NCBI GenBank assembly: GCA_025617745.1
Contig: CM046870.1
Span: 25,835,501 to 25,899,500 of the forward strand
DNA: 64,000 bases
Source of the DNA: Heliocidaris erythrogramma
Taxonomy: Eukaryota > Echinodermata > Echinoidea > Camarodonta > Echinometridae
Direction: 5' to 3'
A model generated the notes under the pieces. That model was not told where the DNA came from and searched no databases. It worked only from the letters and a program-made list of their open reading frames with translations. Shown here piece by piece: positions 24,613 through 38,267 of the stretch (within the stretch, counting starts at the first letter, position 1; each line of letters starts with the position of its first letter). Position numbers and translations under genes: made by a program.

Positions 24613-27550
24613 ATGGACCAAGTTAGAATTACAATGTAGTACATATCCTGAATTACATGCCTGTACCTCAAATATCCATGGAGATGTCTTGATTTGTGTA
24701 TTTTAGAACATTCACTCCCAAAATAATGGAGGCGCTTCGTGGTGTAACACTTTAGTCTCTCCTTTGTTTTAAAAAGAATATGTCCACCATCAGGGTATCA
24801 GGGAATGCACAGTTCATGGACAAAAGAATTCTGATAACTTTCATTCATAAGCAAGTAGGCGCATATCCAGTATTTGTCCCAGAAGATCACACAATAGACC
24901 GCTTCTGTAATGGACATATATTCTCTGAGCACCTAGTGACGAGCTATTCCATGAACCTGCTTTTTATAAATGAGCCTCGATGCTTGGAATCCAGTTTGCA
25001 TAGTATTTGTAGCTACGGCAAGCTTTCAGGTTGTCAAGAACAACCTTTGTTTGAAAGGTATGCATACACTTTGCATGTACATTACCGAAGTGGTCTATTC
25101 TGTGTGAACATTCTTTATCTGTAGACACAAGAATTTTAACTTGTAATGCTATTTTCTAGAGTACCTTTATAGAGAGAGTTGCGACATAGACTCTGACTTT
25201 TCGTGAAACAAAATGGCATTTTAATTCTTTCTATTGAGAACACCCAGGTGCTTGTCAGAATCGAATAGAAATGTAGCATAGCAGATGAAACAAAATGGCG
25301 TTCTAATCATGAGTTGTCGCTACTCTCTTTATGTAGGTACTGTACTATTTTCTACCTCGCCTTTCATCAAGGCGACATGCCAGGTCTTTTCTTTGGTGTG
25401 CTACTCTTAGCTCTATCGATCCTCGAAATGCACAGAAGTCCTATGGTTGCGAGAAGTCGATGCACCTGTCAGCGTATCAACATTCATATATTCAAGACAA
25501 CCAGGAGGTAATGAATCATTCAACAACCTTACCAAACACGGCAGTACAACTTGTTTCGTTTAAACCACACTGAACTTTACGGTTCAGTGCATTTAACCAA
25601 TCGAATAAAAGGAACCGTAACAGAAAAGACTGAGCTTTTCCATTATTTGATGGGGACCAACAAAGGGTAGAAAACTGAAAATATTTATAATTTTTGCTTT
25701 CTTGATAAAAGAAGTCCACAAATATTTTTTTCTCATTTTTTTAAAAGAAATTGGTCAGCAGTTATATATTTGTTACATAATGTGGAAAATATGTTATCAT
25801 ATTTGCAGTAACATATTACCAATACCCCATGGCTAGAATTGGCTGAATAGTCTCTTGTCTCTGTCCTAAAAGCTTCTGATTGGTTCATTTTCTCTACCAG
25901 GAACTGAATTATTCATGAAAATCTTTCATACAAAATTGACGAAAGATTTCAATGTTAAAAATAAAAAACAAGAAGTAATGTTGGCGGGTGAGTAAGGTGG
26001 CCTTCACGCATGTGTCGCCTTATGGAAATCAGAGGACCGCTCCGCGTGTTTCGAGGATCGACAGTAGTAGAGCAGCAAAGAAAAGACCTAGCATGCCGCC
26101 GTGATTATAGGTTATTTCCGAACCTGCCTTTTTATTTTTTCTTTACTCATCGAAGGGGAAAATGTATATTTATGCATAGTTTACTGATTATTTATTTTGG
26201 CAAGTTCTCTTAGCAATGATTAACTCATGTTCCATTTTCTTTTGATGGAGAGCCAGCTATTTGCTTTGCCTTTGATATATCAGATTCTAATGCATTACAC
26301 AAGTCATTGTGTAACTATTTTTAAAAATGCAGGATGTAAAATCTGATTTGAAAGAAAAGAAGTGAAAAATAATGATATACAGACAATCATAAGCTCCCCA
26401 AACTGGAACTTATTCCTCTCAGTGTTTATTTGCATTTTCTCCTGAAACAAGGAAGCTCATACCAATATACAAATGGAGAAGTTATACATGTATCTCTCTG
26501 TTCCAAACATGCATGTTGAGAATGGCTCAGATTAAAAAGTCTGTAACAAGTTTTCAGTTTATTATGCACTCACACACCTTGTGCATACATACATATAGAA
26601 GTAATGCGTTCAATTTCTGTTATCTTCATTGGATACCTAAACAGTATTTATCAATTATAGGTACTGTACATATACAGTACATGCCATTATGTCAGTTTTG
26701 CTAAAAGCTAAATAGTTCAATGCAGTTCTTGCCAAAGATGTTAAAAATTGTGCAGACCCATGTCACTAAAGCCAAGAAAGAAAGGAAGACAGAACCAACA
26801 GGGAAAAAAGAAGAAAGAAATTAAATGTTTCAGGAATGAAGCAAGTTCTTTTCAAAATACTGTTGAGTTGTACTTTCTTTCAATATATGTATGTAATAAT
26901 AGTCTGGGAGTCCGTACCGAAATAGTCACCCATTTTACATGAGGTTTGCCCCCTGAAAGTTACTTGGACCATCCATGTCATTCTCAAAAAGCTTTTCAGC
27001 CTGAACAAAACTTCCGGGTTTGGCCCCCAGAGCCCACAAAAGGGCCCCCAAGTCGGGTTGATTTCAACCCGTCTAACATATGCGCTAAACTTTGTCAAAA
27101 GGAAGGTGTACATTGTACCAAAACACAAACACGGACAAAATTTTCCGTCGGGACGGGTTGTCAGACGGCACCTAAAAATTGGAGCAATTTTTTCCCCTTA
27201 AGGCCCATGGACCAAATGTTGTCAGAAGGAAGAGGTATGGGTGTACATCACAAAAATATAAAACTGACAACAATATCAATCGGGAAGGGGGTGTAACACA
27301 GCCCTTGGAAAAACACCAAAGTGCCTCTAAACCAAGTTTTTCTGCCCAAAATGCTCTGGATGTAGAGAAAATCCATTTTTTGGCATTACAACCTTAACAA
27401 CTCCAGTGTCTCATTCAATTCAGGTCAAATTAGCATAGGACGATCTTGAATATTGGAACTTTCTTGGGTACAATTTGTTGTCAAATGATCATTTTCAATA
27501 ATGTGTTATTAAATTGTGAAAATTGTATTGCTTTCTCAAAAATAGTCAAA
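24613..27550. other. Non-coding spacer
   Basis: AT-rich DNA with scattered short open frames and no recognisable domain or splice-supported exon. The segment 27035-27085 (AAGTCGGGTTGATTTCAACC) recurs in diverged form near 50143-50170, so it belongs to a dispersed repeat. Confidence 0.5.
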
Positions 27551-27758
27551 TGATATTGTCAGGATTTATGTAAACACCCATTGTTCATATGCGCCTGTTA
27601 GACAGGGCATGATGGAGTAAGTAACACATGAATGGTAGATTTCAGCATGGCAGCCACATAGCCCAGATACTAAGTTAGCAAGCTCCTCTATAGTATTATG
27701 TCTTGTCAAACAGGTGCAGATGGACGATGGTTGTGTTTACATAATCCTGACAATATCA
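27551..27758. mobile_element. Hairpin MITE, ~208 bp
   Basis: The left arm starts TGATATTGTCAGGATTTATG and the right arm ends CATAATCCTGACAATATCAT. TAAACAC and GCGCCTG or GTGCAG complements continue inward. Non-coding. Confidence 0.8.
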
Positions 27759-27852
27759 TTGTGATACTGAGCTTTATATAGCACATCATATGTTGCAATT
27801 CATGTGTGCATAACAATAGAACACTGACAATGTCATAAGATGTAATTACATA

Positions 27853-28593
27853 CAGTTAACAACACAATTATTCATACCCTTACCAAGTTTTGACATTTTT
27901 GTTACCTGGGCATGCTACAAATCAATTGTTAAAATAATTACACAAGACAATTTACCAAATTTTGATGGTTCAGCGGTAATTTATTCACTTTAAAAAAAAA
28001 AAAGATGGCTTGTCCATAACTTTTCATACCCTTTCATGTAAAGTTGCAAAACATGTACAGAATCTTAGGAATGTCTGACAATGTGCATTTTCATTTTCAT
28101 AAAATATGCTTCAATACCATGGTGGACCAAGATATGAATATTTCGAGAAATGCCAGGAAGTTAATATATTATAAATTCCATTGTTATGCAAATGAGGTGA
28201 AACCACAATTATTGCTCACCTCAAGCTAACAATAATATTCAAGCAGCGCCCAAATTCCACTAGACCACCTTTTCATTCTAAAGAAAAACACAGACTTCAA
28301 AATTACAAGGGGTATGCAGTGCTGCCAACCTAAAATCGTATTCCTTACCTTTTACGTTTGATAAGGGGGTATGGCATTGTGTATCACAGGCAAAAATTTA
28401 GAACAGTTCTTGTAACCCAGAGCCAGTGGATAACAAAAGGTTTTTCGAGGAGACATTATGGTAATGTTGTGTTCCAAATTAATTCCAGACATCCATAGAT
28501 GTTGGTACCCCCTTATCAAGTGTAATATGAGCCAAACTGGGTGAGGAATTCGTACTAGTTGGCATGTCTGGGTATGAATAATTTTGTTAACTG
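27853..28593. mobile_element. Mariner-type MITE with TA flanks, containing a smaller inverted repeat
   Basis: The ends CAGTTAAC and GTTAACTG are each flanked by TA (27851-27852 and 28594-28595), as for Tc1/mariner target sites. The terminal repeats extend to AATTATTCATACCC and GGGTATGAATAATT. Inside, TTGATAAGGGGGTA (near 28358) and TACCCCCTTATCAA (near 28506) form a second inverted repeat. 741 bp, no transposase seen. Confidence 0.78.
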
Positions 28594-28595
28594 TA

Positions 28596-31500
28596 TACAT
28601 ACTTATCTAAATTAATATTCTCTATAACAGTGTTCCATTCTATTTGGCATGCCAGTTTTATACGTTGCCGCATGTACAAGATGTGTACATGTTATCAATG
28701 CTGGAACATAATTAAAAGGCATGTTGTTATAGACTCCTAAAATACTTGATCAACTCACATGTCATTGATCATGGATTATTATACCGTTAGACAAAACTGA
28801 ACCCTTTGATTAAATCATTCTACTCTCTAAGTTGTCAAACAAGTATACATGTTAAATTATCTGACTGATTTGCAGAAAGTGCCAACAGACCAGTTCATTG
28901 TTAGAGTCTGAGCATGGACAAATAAAGCTCAGAACTCGACCGAGTCAAAAAAAAAATGGTGTGTGATCGTAATAGAGATGTACAATATGTATTATCATTT
29001 CACCTGTATGCAGCAATGGTCCATCTGATATTAGAATTGTACAAGCAAAATATTGTTTTTAAAACAAAAAACAAACCTTGCATTTCTTTTGCTTTCAGTG
29101 TGGCTGTTCTTCCCTGTTTTGAAATATTTTTGTTTATTCTGGATTCATGTCAAAATTTGCTGATGATACTAAGAACTGGTCTATTTGTATTACTAAACAT
29201 AAGTTAAAGCACTGGTAGTGTAGACAACATAGATAAATATATAAAAAGAATTTTACAAGGCATGCATACAGAATATATTCAGCCAAATACAATGTACATG
29301 TACTACTTAACTAAGGTAACTTTTGTACTGTATTTACAAACACCATGATATGATCCTCAAGATACCCTAAAGGTGTAAATTATGTACAGACATTATTTCA
29401 ACAGTTTTCTTTCATTCAGTATAACTGTTAATTTCACTTATAGCTTTGAGCAGAAAAGTTATGTAAACTTATATTACATGTATTAAGGTGCAAGGATCAT
29501 TGTAAATGAATTTGCAATATAGACTTTTAGGCACATTTTGAAGAAGAAAAATCTCAGTATTGTAGTTGTTACAGTTCATCATATATGATGATGAAGCTAT
29601 GAATCATTTAATAAAATTGCAAATTGCTTCATGTACTGGTTTTTATAGTTTCATTTTTTAAATTCTAGTATTGATTATATGAACATGTACATGTATATTG
29701 TTTTACAAAATTTCTTTTAATATAAATCTTGGCTCAAGATCCCTCCTAGATATGCAATATCAGATAATATTCTCATTGATAGAATTTCTGCTTATGTTTA
29801 TCTGTTTGGATAAACAATGGACCGTATCTACAAAAACTAGTAAAGTCCTAGCAATTGCTGTTCCTAAAGGGCACTGAGGTCAGACCTTACTGCTAACGGA
29901 TAATGATATACACCTTACTATGTTGTGTGGGTTACATGTCGTTCATAATTCCGAAGGTTCGTTACTCCACGGTTCGTGACTCCGAAATGAAATGGTTCAT
30001 AATTCATTTTTGGAATTACGAACTTTCGGAATAAGGAACCTTCGGATTAATGCATCAAATCCTCGGAATTGTCACCCCTTTGCTATGGGAAATTTGTGTT
30101 TCGGAATTATGAACCTTCGGAAAAACGTGTACCCTCGTTGTGTGTACCGTGTACGTGTAAGTACAGCTCAATCTACGATGCGGGCAAGCGAGGAAAATGA
30201 ATAAAATAAGTTTTTGTGGTTTTTAAAAAATGCTCACTTTCCAACTTGTCCGTAGAGAGTGGTTTGGTTTATGGCTGATTAAATATACATTTTTTTTTAA
30301 TTCTCTAATTGAAGAGAATAATAGCTGTCTAGTAGCATTAAAAATTAAAAGCCGTTCTGGTGGCAAAAAATTGATTAGATTCCAACCATGTAGCTGCTAA
30401 CAAGAAGCAAAAGCTTGTTTTCTTGCTGTAAATAACATTTACCTGATAAAATTTTACTTATAGCCCAAGTAAATGCTAGTTTTTGAAATTTGGCCAGTTT
30501 TACATCGATTTTTTTTAAACGAAAAGGGTAGAAATGGCAATTACTTGACCTTTCCTAGTTTGTTTGGTTTTTTTTTTTTTGTAGATACGGGCCATTGAGT
30601 GATAAACTCCATGCAAGTGACAGCTCAAGCTATCTTTAAGAGAATACAAATTCTTCCTTTTCAAGTGAGCATTTTGCGTGAAAGAAGAAAACATTCTCTT
30701 TTGATTCTACGTAAAAAAAAAAAAAGCTAAACAGAAAGTTAAGCTATTGTTCGTCTGGAGAAGCAATTGCTACACTAGAAAATTTTGCCGTTTTTTTCAC
30801 GGGAAATTCCTGGCAGGATGCCGGGAATGCCCGTTTTTCCACAGTACATAGACCGCGGTTTTGAATATGAGAAAATGTTTTTTTAACAGTGTTTTATGTC
30901 GGGCGATTGTAAATATATGCCGATTTCCGGTAAACCAGCACACTTGCTGTTGTTTTCCAGAGAAAAGACTGTAAAATTGAAATAACGGCAATAAAGGGCC
31001 ACAAAACCTGTAGTTTTACCGTTATTTTTTACAGTGTAGCGAGAAAGCAAGTTAGATGTTCTCTGTAGGTTTCCATGGTTTCCATAGCCTTTTCACAGAG
31101 GCTCCCACATGGTGTTACCGAAAGCCTTCAGATTTGAAGAAAACAAGTTGTTCCTTATTTTTACACGCAATTGTTTAGTTGAGATATCTGTAGATGGAAG
31201 TAAAAGTCTATATCTATTTTTATAGATACGGCCCTATGCACTAGAAATCATTGGGGGTTCTCTGAAACTTTTCAATAAACCAGATCAGAAATAAGTCGTG
31301 CATATTTCTATTGAAATGCTTACCAGTTAATCCCAAAGCTTGTAGTCTGTCAGACATATAAAAAACTAATACATGTATGTGTATGAAACTTGCATTGCAA
31401 CTTTTCAAATACATTACTTCGTAACAGGTGAATGCAATAGTTTGTAACAAGACTCTCAAAGAAGAAGCGTCAATAAATTTGAACATATTAGATAATCGAA

Positions 31501-31684
31501 CACTATTATGGGCAAAATACATTTATATTTACATTTTTCGATCGCAGTAAATATACATGCATCATATTTACGTGTAGATATATTCACTTCAAGTGTACTA
31601 ACATCTAAAACCTCACATACATGTATGTCTATGTACTTATGTGTGAAATCAAAGAATACAGTTGATCAGACACAGGGGGTCTGG
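28596..31684. other. Non-coding, AT-rich region
   Basis: No gene recognised. It includes a cluster of short TTCGGAATTAT/GAACCTTCGGAA motifs (29945-30125) and a weak inverted pair around 30770-31040 with TACACT-type ends, possibly an old MITE. Confidence 0.5.
29945..30125. repeat. Cluster of palindromic TTCGGAA-type motifs
   Basis: At least seven short units built on TTCGGA/TCCGAA with AATTATGAAC or AATTACGAAC spacers, in alternating orientation, within 180 bp. The function, if any, is unknown. Confidence 0.6.
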
Positions 31685-31818
31685 GGAGCGTTTCATCAAG
31701 TGTTTTGTCAATGATTTTTACCGACAACTGTTATAAGCTACTGAAATCCTTGCATCTGATTGGCTGAGAGCAAATTTGTCGGTAAAAATCACTGACAAAA
31801 CACTTGATGAAACGCTCC
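31685..31818. mobile_element. MITE, 134 bp
   Basis: The terminal inverted repeats start GGAGCGTTTCATCAAGTGTT and end with its complement. They continue with TTGTCA and ATTTTTACCGACAA. A partial relative of the end lies near 8262. Confidence 0.88.
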
Positions 31819-32906
31819 TCTGGTCATCAATGTTAGTACGGACCCTGTGACTGCATGACCTTATGTTGGTAAAGGGCTTGACGTACAAGTTTATTTCTGT
31901 TGTTCAAACTATTCGGGGTGTCTAAGAAAATGCAACAAGATTTTGATCGGCAACATCTTAAAAAGCACTTGACCATCCTCCGTGAGATTTCATAGGTAAT
32001 GTTGTAGTGGTATCACCTACATTTTGCGTGAATTTCACAAGTATCTAAAACTGCAAAGTTATGATTTTTGTAAGACGTTGCATTTTTTAAATGTTAAAAA
32101 GAGATCTAGCGCGTTCAATAGCATCAGTGTACAATTAGAGTATAATTCGCGTGAACAATCAGTAACAAGCTCTCAAAATAACTTCCATTCTTGTTACAAA
32201 AGGGGTATGAAGAATTAAGATCAATGTTATTTACACAAACGTTTAGGTAATTTAGTGTCTTTATTCTCTGTATTACAGAGGAATAAATAGCCATATCAAA
32301 TCAAATCAAAATATCTGGAGAAACCGATAAAGGACATGTTAAGAAATGTTCATAGATCTTCTCATTAAAGAATGGATATCATATAATCAGTGTTTGATTT
32401 TTGTTGCTTAACTTGAAATAAATATTTGAAGAGTTGAATAAGTATTACAGTTGTTATTTCCATTTTAAACAATTTGGGTTTTTCCCCTACAGTAGATTGC
32501 TTACGCCACAATGATTGAAAAATGAATGAGTTAAAGAATGTAAATCACCATTTGCATCAAACACTTCTTGGAATACTTTCCTTCACTTCTTGTACTAAAT
32601 AATTTGAATGCATAGTCATTACATTTCACAAATGAAATATCAAACTTAAATGTGTCAGTGGTGATATCACGAAGAACAAATGAGTTGAATTTACTCCAAT
32701 GAAAAGAATTGTGAGATTCAGAGGCGACAGGTAAACATGGTATACGCTTACTGTGCACTGATATGCTATTCAACGTGCTCTCCTCGTAGGGTTTGACAAA
32801 TGCTACACTTTGCAAATACCCGGTTAGTTTAAGCTTAAATCCTTAAGTGGAATTCACACGAAATTTAAGAGAGAACTGCTACATGTATAATCTTGTCTAC
32901 GAAAAT
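31819..32906. other. Non-coding spacer downstream of BTB gene A
   Basis: AT-rich. No supported coding sequence. Confidence 0.5.
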
Positions 32907-32912
32907 TTTATT
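32907..32912 (-). promoter_or_regulatory. Candidate polyadenylation signal of BTB gene A
   Basis: AATAAA on the minus strand (TTTATT on +), 27 bp past the stop codon. It would give a very short 3' untranslated region. Confidence 0.5.
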
Positions 32913-32938
32913 GAAGATGAAGATACTTTTTTACGATA

Positions 32939-34946
32939 TTACCAATCAAAATCTTGGTGAATTTTCTTTTTGGAGAACCCCGTAGCGTCAACAAACTCAC
33001 AGTCGGAAGAACAAGAATAGCTCCCAACATCGCTTACATCATCTTTTGACCCATCTGCCAATTCTACCACAAATCTTTTCCTTTTTACAGGTTTAGTAAT
33101 GACGTTCACATAGGCAAAGCTTGCAACTAGAAAACTCCGTGGTTTTCTACCAGCAAAGATGGGGGGTGTAGTGACAGAAATAGTAGGCAAATGATCCCTA
33201 TCCTCTTCGTGTTTTGGTACTTCTTTAAAGGGTTGTTCGCAGATCGTCACCATGGGATGATCAGGCAGGTAGAATTCATTGTCTTCATCTAACGGCTTTG
33301 CATCAAAGATTACTATAAAGGTACCACTACCGAAGGCCGTAAGATTGTGTTGGGTGATATCATACTGGACACGCCAGGCTTCTGAGTTTTTAGTTTTGAA
33401 AGATACCAGTTTTGGTACACACTGGAGGATATCGGAGGTTGTATACATCAAGGAACTATCTGTATCCTGAATACAAATGGGAACATAATATTTAGCATAG
33501 TAGTCCATGAGTTTATCAAATTTCATGTTCACATATAATCCATCTTCCGTATGTCCTCGACCCGTTCGATATTTACGAACTGTATGAGATTGCAGGTAAA
33601 GTCGTGGATTTACCCCCAAGGTGGATATCTTTGCGCAAGAACTATCATGAGAAGACTCGAGGTAATACTCATAAGCAAGAGCTCGGGACTGTAAGACATC
33701 AGAAATCAACTTTGGATCAGAATCGGCTATAAATCTGATGATAGAAGACGTCTTCTGCAAGCTGATGAGCTTATAAGCTTGGGCAAATGGGAGCCTGATC
33801 CTGTTAGCCATTTCCTGATACAGTTGTTTGTTCTCAGGAACCGGCTTTCCTTCTAACCAGTCATCTATTCGCTTGATAACATTCTCCTCAGTTTTTGCAA
33901 CAATTTCGGGATGATCAAGAATGCTGAAAACCTCCTCCTCACTTAGCTCACACCAGGACGCCTGTGGTATATACTGGAAGTGCTGAGCTAGGGTACGGAC
34001 GCAATAATTCCTCAAGGATGGCATGACGTTGACTACTTCATCTCTCATCCAGGTTATGGCATCAGCGAGGCAATTTTGATGTATCCTTTCCCCCACCCAG
34101 TCCCTTGCCAATTCTCCCAACTTCTTCAGTCCGAGCCGGTTGGACAGTTTCATGATTATCTTCACGTTTGCTTCCGAGAATGTAATCTCTCCTGTGTACA
34201 TGAAGCGCAATACACCCTCAAACACTTCAACATCCTGCTTTGTCGCATCAGGGTCGAGTTCGAGGATGTTGTCCGCTGATGATGTGTCCATCATTTCTGT
34301 CAGTTTATCACTCCTGGATCCCAGGACAAGGCGATGAGCCCTGAATAACCGTTGTCCATACTTTATCGTGATGTCGGCCAGCTCGGAATTATCCAAGTAT
34401 GCAGCTAGTTTAGTGGACAAGGCACCCTCCAATGTATATAATTTACTGTTCTCATTCGTTCCTTTAGATGAAGACTCCTATAGAAGAAGAACAACAAAAC
34501 GGTTGCCGATGTACCGAAAATAGATAGAGAGCACCAAACCAAACAATCTTATAAAACATTGTGATAAAAATTAACTGATATAAATCAGACAGATGTATAT
34601 ATTCACTACATCCTCCGGATATATCACTTGGAATGCTGATGACAGAATAGTACGGTTTGTGACAAACAGAGACTTAAAATGGAAATAGGTTTGAATTACC
34701 ATTTGGCCCGTGTTCGACTAAATTAACCCAAATGTTGGGTTTAAGATTTGTCAAAAGATGGGTTGATTAACAAAGAAACTGAAATTAAACTGTACATATC
34801 ATATCGCTTTTTTAAACTCGACTTAAAGGTAACGCTGGGTATGTATTTTAAGTACTGGTAAAAGTTTTGATTTGTTTGTTAATATTTTCTTCTAAATTTA
34901 GAGCTACAAAACATAATTCAACACTTTTTCAATTGACACTTACCAT
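32939..34946 (-). CDS. BTB-BACK domain protein, BTBD17-like (gene A)
   Basis: Most of the protein is one exon, 34477-32939, opened by a good acceptor (TTCTTCTTCTATAG) and running 512 codons to TAA. A donor ATG|GTAAGTG places a possible start codon as the last codon of an upstream exon (34946-34944). Its phase fits, giving about 513 residues (numbered from that Met). A BTB fold (~28-125) has LADITIKYGQRLFRAHRLVL and FMYTGEITFSEAN. A BACK-like region (~135-265) has YCVRTLAQHFQ and RLPFAQAYKL. A C-terminal domain opens with PRLYLQ and is shared with the other BTB genes here. Order and C-terminal half resemble vertebrate BTBD17, but no signal peptide is visible in this model. A last Lys/Arg patch (KPVKRKRF) and acidic tail are specific to this copy. 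BTB-BACK proteins often act as dimerising adaptors, some for CUL3 ligases. The function here is unknown. Confidence 0.85.
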
Positions 34947-36479
34947 GTTGATCACTTTGATTGTACAGACCTCGGGCTACTTGTGCTGATATTTCCGTGT
35001 TAAAGAGGAGGCTTAATTTTAATTTATTCCAAAATAATAAATTAACTTGCTTTCATGCATACGCATAGCCTGCATATGAAGTGCCATTCACCCATCGACC
35101 CTTACTTATGATGAATCAAAATCTTGACAAGTAACATAAGGTCTACTTCTAGCCGTACGTTCATTTAGCAATACTAGAATTACCTTGGTAAAATCGAACG
35201 CCTTGTTATAACGAACGTCTGTATCAACAACCTTCGGAAGTAAATTGAATAAAGGTCAGTGGGTTTTTCCAAGGAAGTGACATTTCACCTCAAAATGTGG
35301 TTTTCCCCGCGTATTGCAGAGGTCTCTGGGGCATTTATTAGAGCGTGATCACTCTGGCATAATTATGGGCATGGCTACCTTCCAGCAAAACTTGTGTTAA
35401 TATGACTAGATTTATTTTGGTACATATACGAAATGTCGCATGAGGAAAAATCGTACAATTATCCGGACTTCATTGTTTAAGGAGTTCCTGCCTACGTTAG
35501 GTATTATTCCGTAAGTATGTAGTCTAGATTTCACGTTAGTGTTGATGACTCTTGTAAATTCATGTCGACTAGATACAAGTATGTACAGTGCATTCCAGAA
35601 AAACGAAACCCAAATACACGGGCTTATTCTAATCAATCTATGAGCCTTATAGGAATATAATTTTTGCTTTTCATCAAGAAGAAGTAATTTGCTTTCAAAT
35701 GATACACTGGTGGTATTAATCCATGCAGTGCACGTTTTTTTTTTTCTTCAAAATGGCATGTAAAAATCAATTTGTGCCAGATTTTGGTAAAACCGAGAAC
35801 ATAATGTAAGGGAAATGTAAGATATGATACACGAGATTCCCATTGTGTTATGATTTCAGAATTTACATAATCATAGGGTGATTTCAATTGCCGGGGAAGG
35901 CAGGGGCATGGGTGTGGATCCGGGGGGATAGGGGTATATATCGCCCCCCCCCCCCCCCAAAAAAAAAAAAAAAAAAAAAAAAAAATGAGGTGGGGGGATG
36001 GTCTGTATTATCATCCCCCCAATATTTTGGATAAAATAAATAAGAATTATGATACATTAACTTAAGACTAATGATTATCCAAACTCATTATGTTTGATCT
36101 TAAAATACCATCACATCATTTAATGATTAGAAGTAAGGAAATGAGAAATGCCATAATTTCAATGCGAAAATATCGAAGAAAATTCGTTCGCATTGTTATT
36201 CTCAATTAAGTGGTTCCGTCCATTGGCGTAGATCCGTGCGTTCCTTCTTTTCATTAAAAAACATTTTGGGATGCTCTAAAAAAAATGCAAGTTTTATAGA
36301 CAGATTTTTGAAAAAGTCCCTGAGGGAGTGTTTCATAAAGCTGTTCGTAAAGTAACGCATGACTTTACAAATGACTTGAATATGACAAGCCAAATGGGAT
36401 GCTCAATCATTTTTAACTGCATCAACTAAAGTTGAACTGTGCAGATGTAGATTAACATTCTTATTATAACAAACATTTT
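34947..36479. other. Non-coding region upstream of BTB gene A
   Basis: It should hold the promoter of gene A (minus strand), but no motif is convincing. A poly-C run followed by poly-A lies at about 35945-35987. Confidence 0.45.
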
Positions 36480-37800
36480 TACCGCAAATTATGTGGTAGA
36501 CCACATGGTCTGAAATCCGACACTGTGACCACACTGTGAACACATAATTTACACATAGTTAACACATAGACAACTATGTGAACACACTGTGGCAACACTG
36601 TGATTGTTCCATAAGGGCGCAGTATGAAACTTATATGAAACTTACATGATATAGCACGCAAAACAACCACATCTTTATTTTTTTTCTTCAAATTTTGAAC
36701 CCTTTAAGTTATTTAAAGACCACCAGAGTATACCACCTCCCGACAGGTACAGCAGACAATTACTATTTTCGTATCAAAGTATGTTGTGATCAGGAGAGTG
36801 GAGGCTTATTTTACTGTTCCTCTCTGTGATATTTGCCAAATGAGAATGGTGATTACACAGAAAACTTTCATCGGTTGGGGGTAATCATACAATTGTAGTT
36901 TGAGCTTCTACCAACCATAACATTTGTTAGCAAGCTTGAGAATGGTGATATTTGAGAAGCTGTTTTGAATAGGTGGCTACATTAATATACTGTACGTGAA
37001 AGTACTTGTTATGATGAGCTTCCACTTGTATTGAGATCAGCAGAAATGAGTACACAATCTTTAGTCTTTGGACATTCCTGTGCTTGTTGGTATACTTTTG
37101 TGGTTAAAATTGTGTGACACTGTGCAAGTTGACCAGTGTTGCAGATTGTGAGGGGTAGTAGTGTTTTTGTGGTCGACACTATGCAGTGGCTACACCAGTG
37201 CAACGGACTATGTGGTATGTGGTAGCTACCAATGTGGTGGACTACGTGGTGAATACCACAGTGTGTTGGACTATGTGCTGAATACCATAGTGTGACTATG
37301 TGGTGAATACCACAGTGTGATGGACTATGGTGGATGTGACAGACTATGTGGTTGACTATGTGGTAAATACCACAGTGTGGTTCACTGTGTGGTGTTACCA
37401 CAGTGTGGTACCAATGTGGTGTGTACCACAGTGTGGAACCAATGTGGTGTGTACCACAGTGTGGTCATGTTGATTTTTTTGGGCAACTATGTGATATTGT
37501 GTGGTAGACTATGTGATATTGTGTAGTAGACTATGTGATGTATTGGAGTATATGTGTTTGCATTACCACACTGAAATTTTGTGATTTTGGGACGTGTGGT
37601 AAATATGTGTTTCTACCACACTGTGTTGTCACGGTGTGTCAACGCTGTGGTACTGCCACAGTGTGGTAAAAACACATATTTACCACACGTCCCAAAATCA
37701 CAAAATTTCACGGTGTGGTATGAACACTTGGTATGAACACTATGTACCACAGTGTGTTTCAGTCTGTGGTAACACTGTGTTTGTTCCATAAGGGCGCCCC
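36480..37800. repeat. TGTGGT/ACCACA cryptic repeat with large inverted repeats
   Basis: Dense, irregular repetition of GTGTGGT, ACCACAGTG and ACTATGTG, most regular at 37180-37470. A near-perfect inverted pair lies at about 37570-37610 and 37660-37712 (GTGATTTTGGGACGTGTGGT and its complement). The motif TTCCATAAGGGCGC occurs in the same orientation near 36608 and 37785, so the two ends may mark related elements. The His/Ser-rich open frame on the minus strand is a by-product. Confidence 0.75.
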
Positions 37801-37814
37801 TATGAAAGTGTATA

Positions 37815-37950
37815 TAACATTGGCGGATACGGACCCGTGCCCCCCCCCCCCCCCCCTTTGGAAGAAAATTATTCATTTTGACCATAGACGATCCGCCATT
37901 TTCTCGTTTGTGCCCCCCCCCCCCCTTTTTTTTTAATGAAGACCTTTTTT
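37815..37950. repeat. G/C-run dispersed repeat, copy 1
   Basis: It contains TTGGCGGAT, a C run (about 37840-37855), TTTGGAAGAAAA, GATCCGCCATTT, a second C run (about 37914-37926) and AATGAAGACCTTT. The same order, inverted, occurs at 49930-50065, which defines a repeat family. Confidence 0.8.
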
Positions 37951-38267
37951 TAATCAATATAGTCTTAGGAGTGAATAATCATTATCAATATATTTTCTAC
38001 AAGGTCAGCGATCACTTTTGCCCAAATATACAGCTCTTCTTTTGTTTTTTAACTTTTTCTTGAACAATGCTCTCATCCATCTGAGCTTGCCGAACGAAAG
38101 GCTTGCATTGGCCTTAAACGCGTGCACAGCCGTTTTATGCGTAGACTCTGTACAATGTACTACACATCTTTAGTACAGCAACTATTAGTCCGAGAGCCAG
38201 GGAAGGGGGTTCTATGTTCTGTGTGGTGGGTGTGGCCAGGGGGAGGTCGCAAAGTGGTCAAAAAAAT

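Noticed and set aside
24780-25124. 114-residue + strand open frame downstream of HROB
   Set aside because: No recognised domain, no splice context, and typical length for chance frames in this region.
37009-37401. 130-residue His-rich minus-strand frame
   Set aside because: Produced by the ACCACA/TGTGGT repetition.
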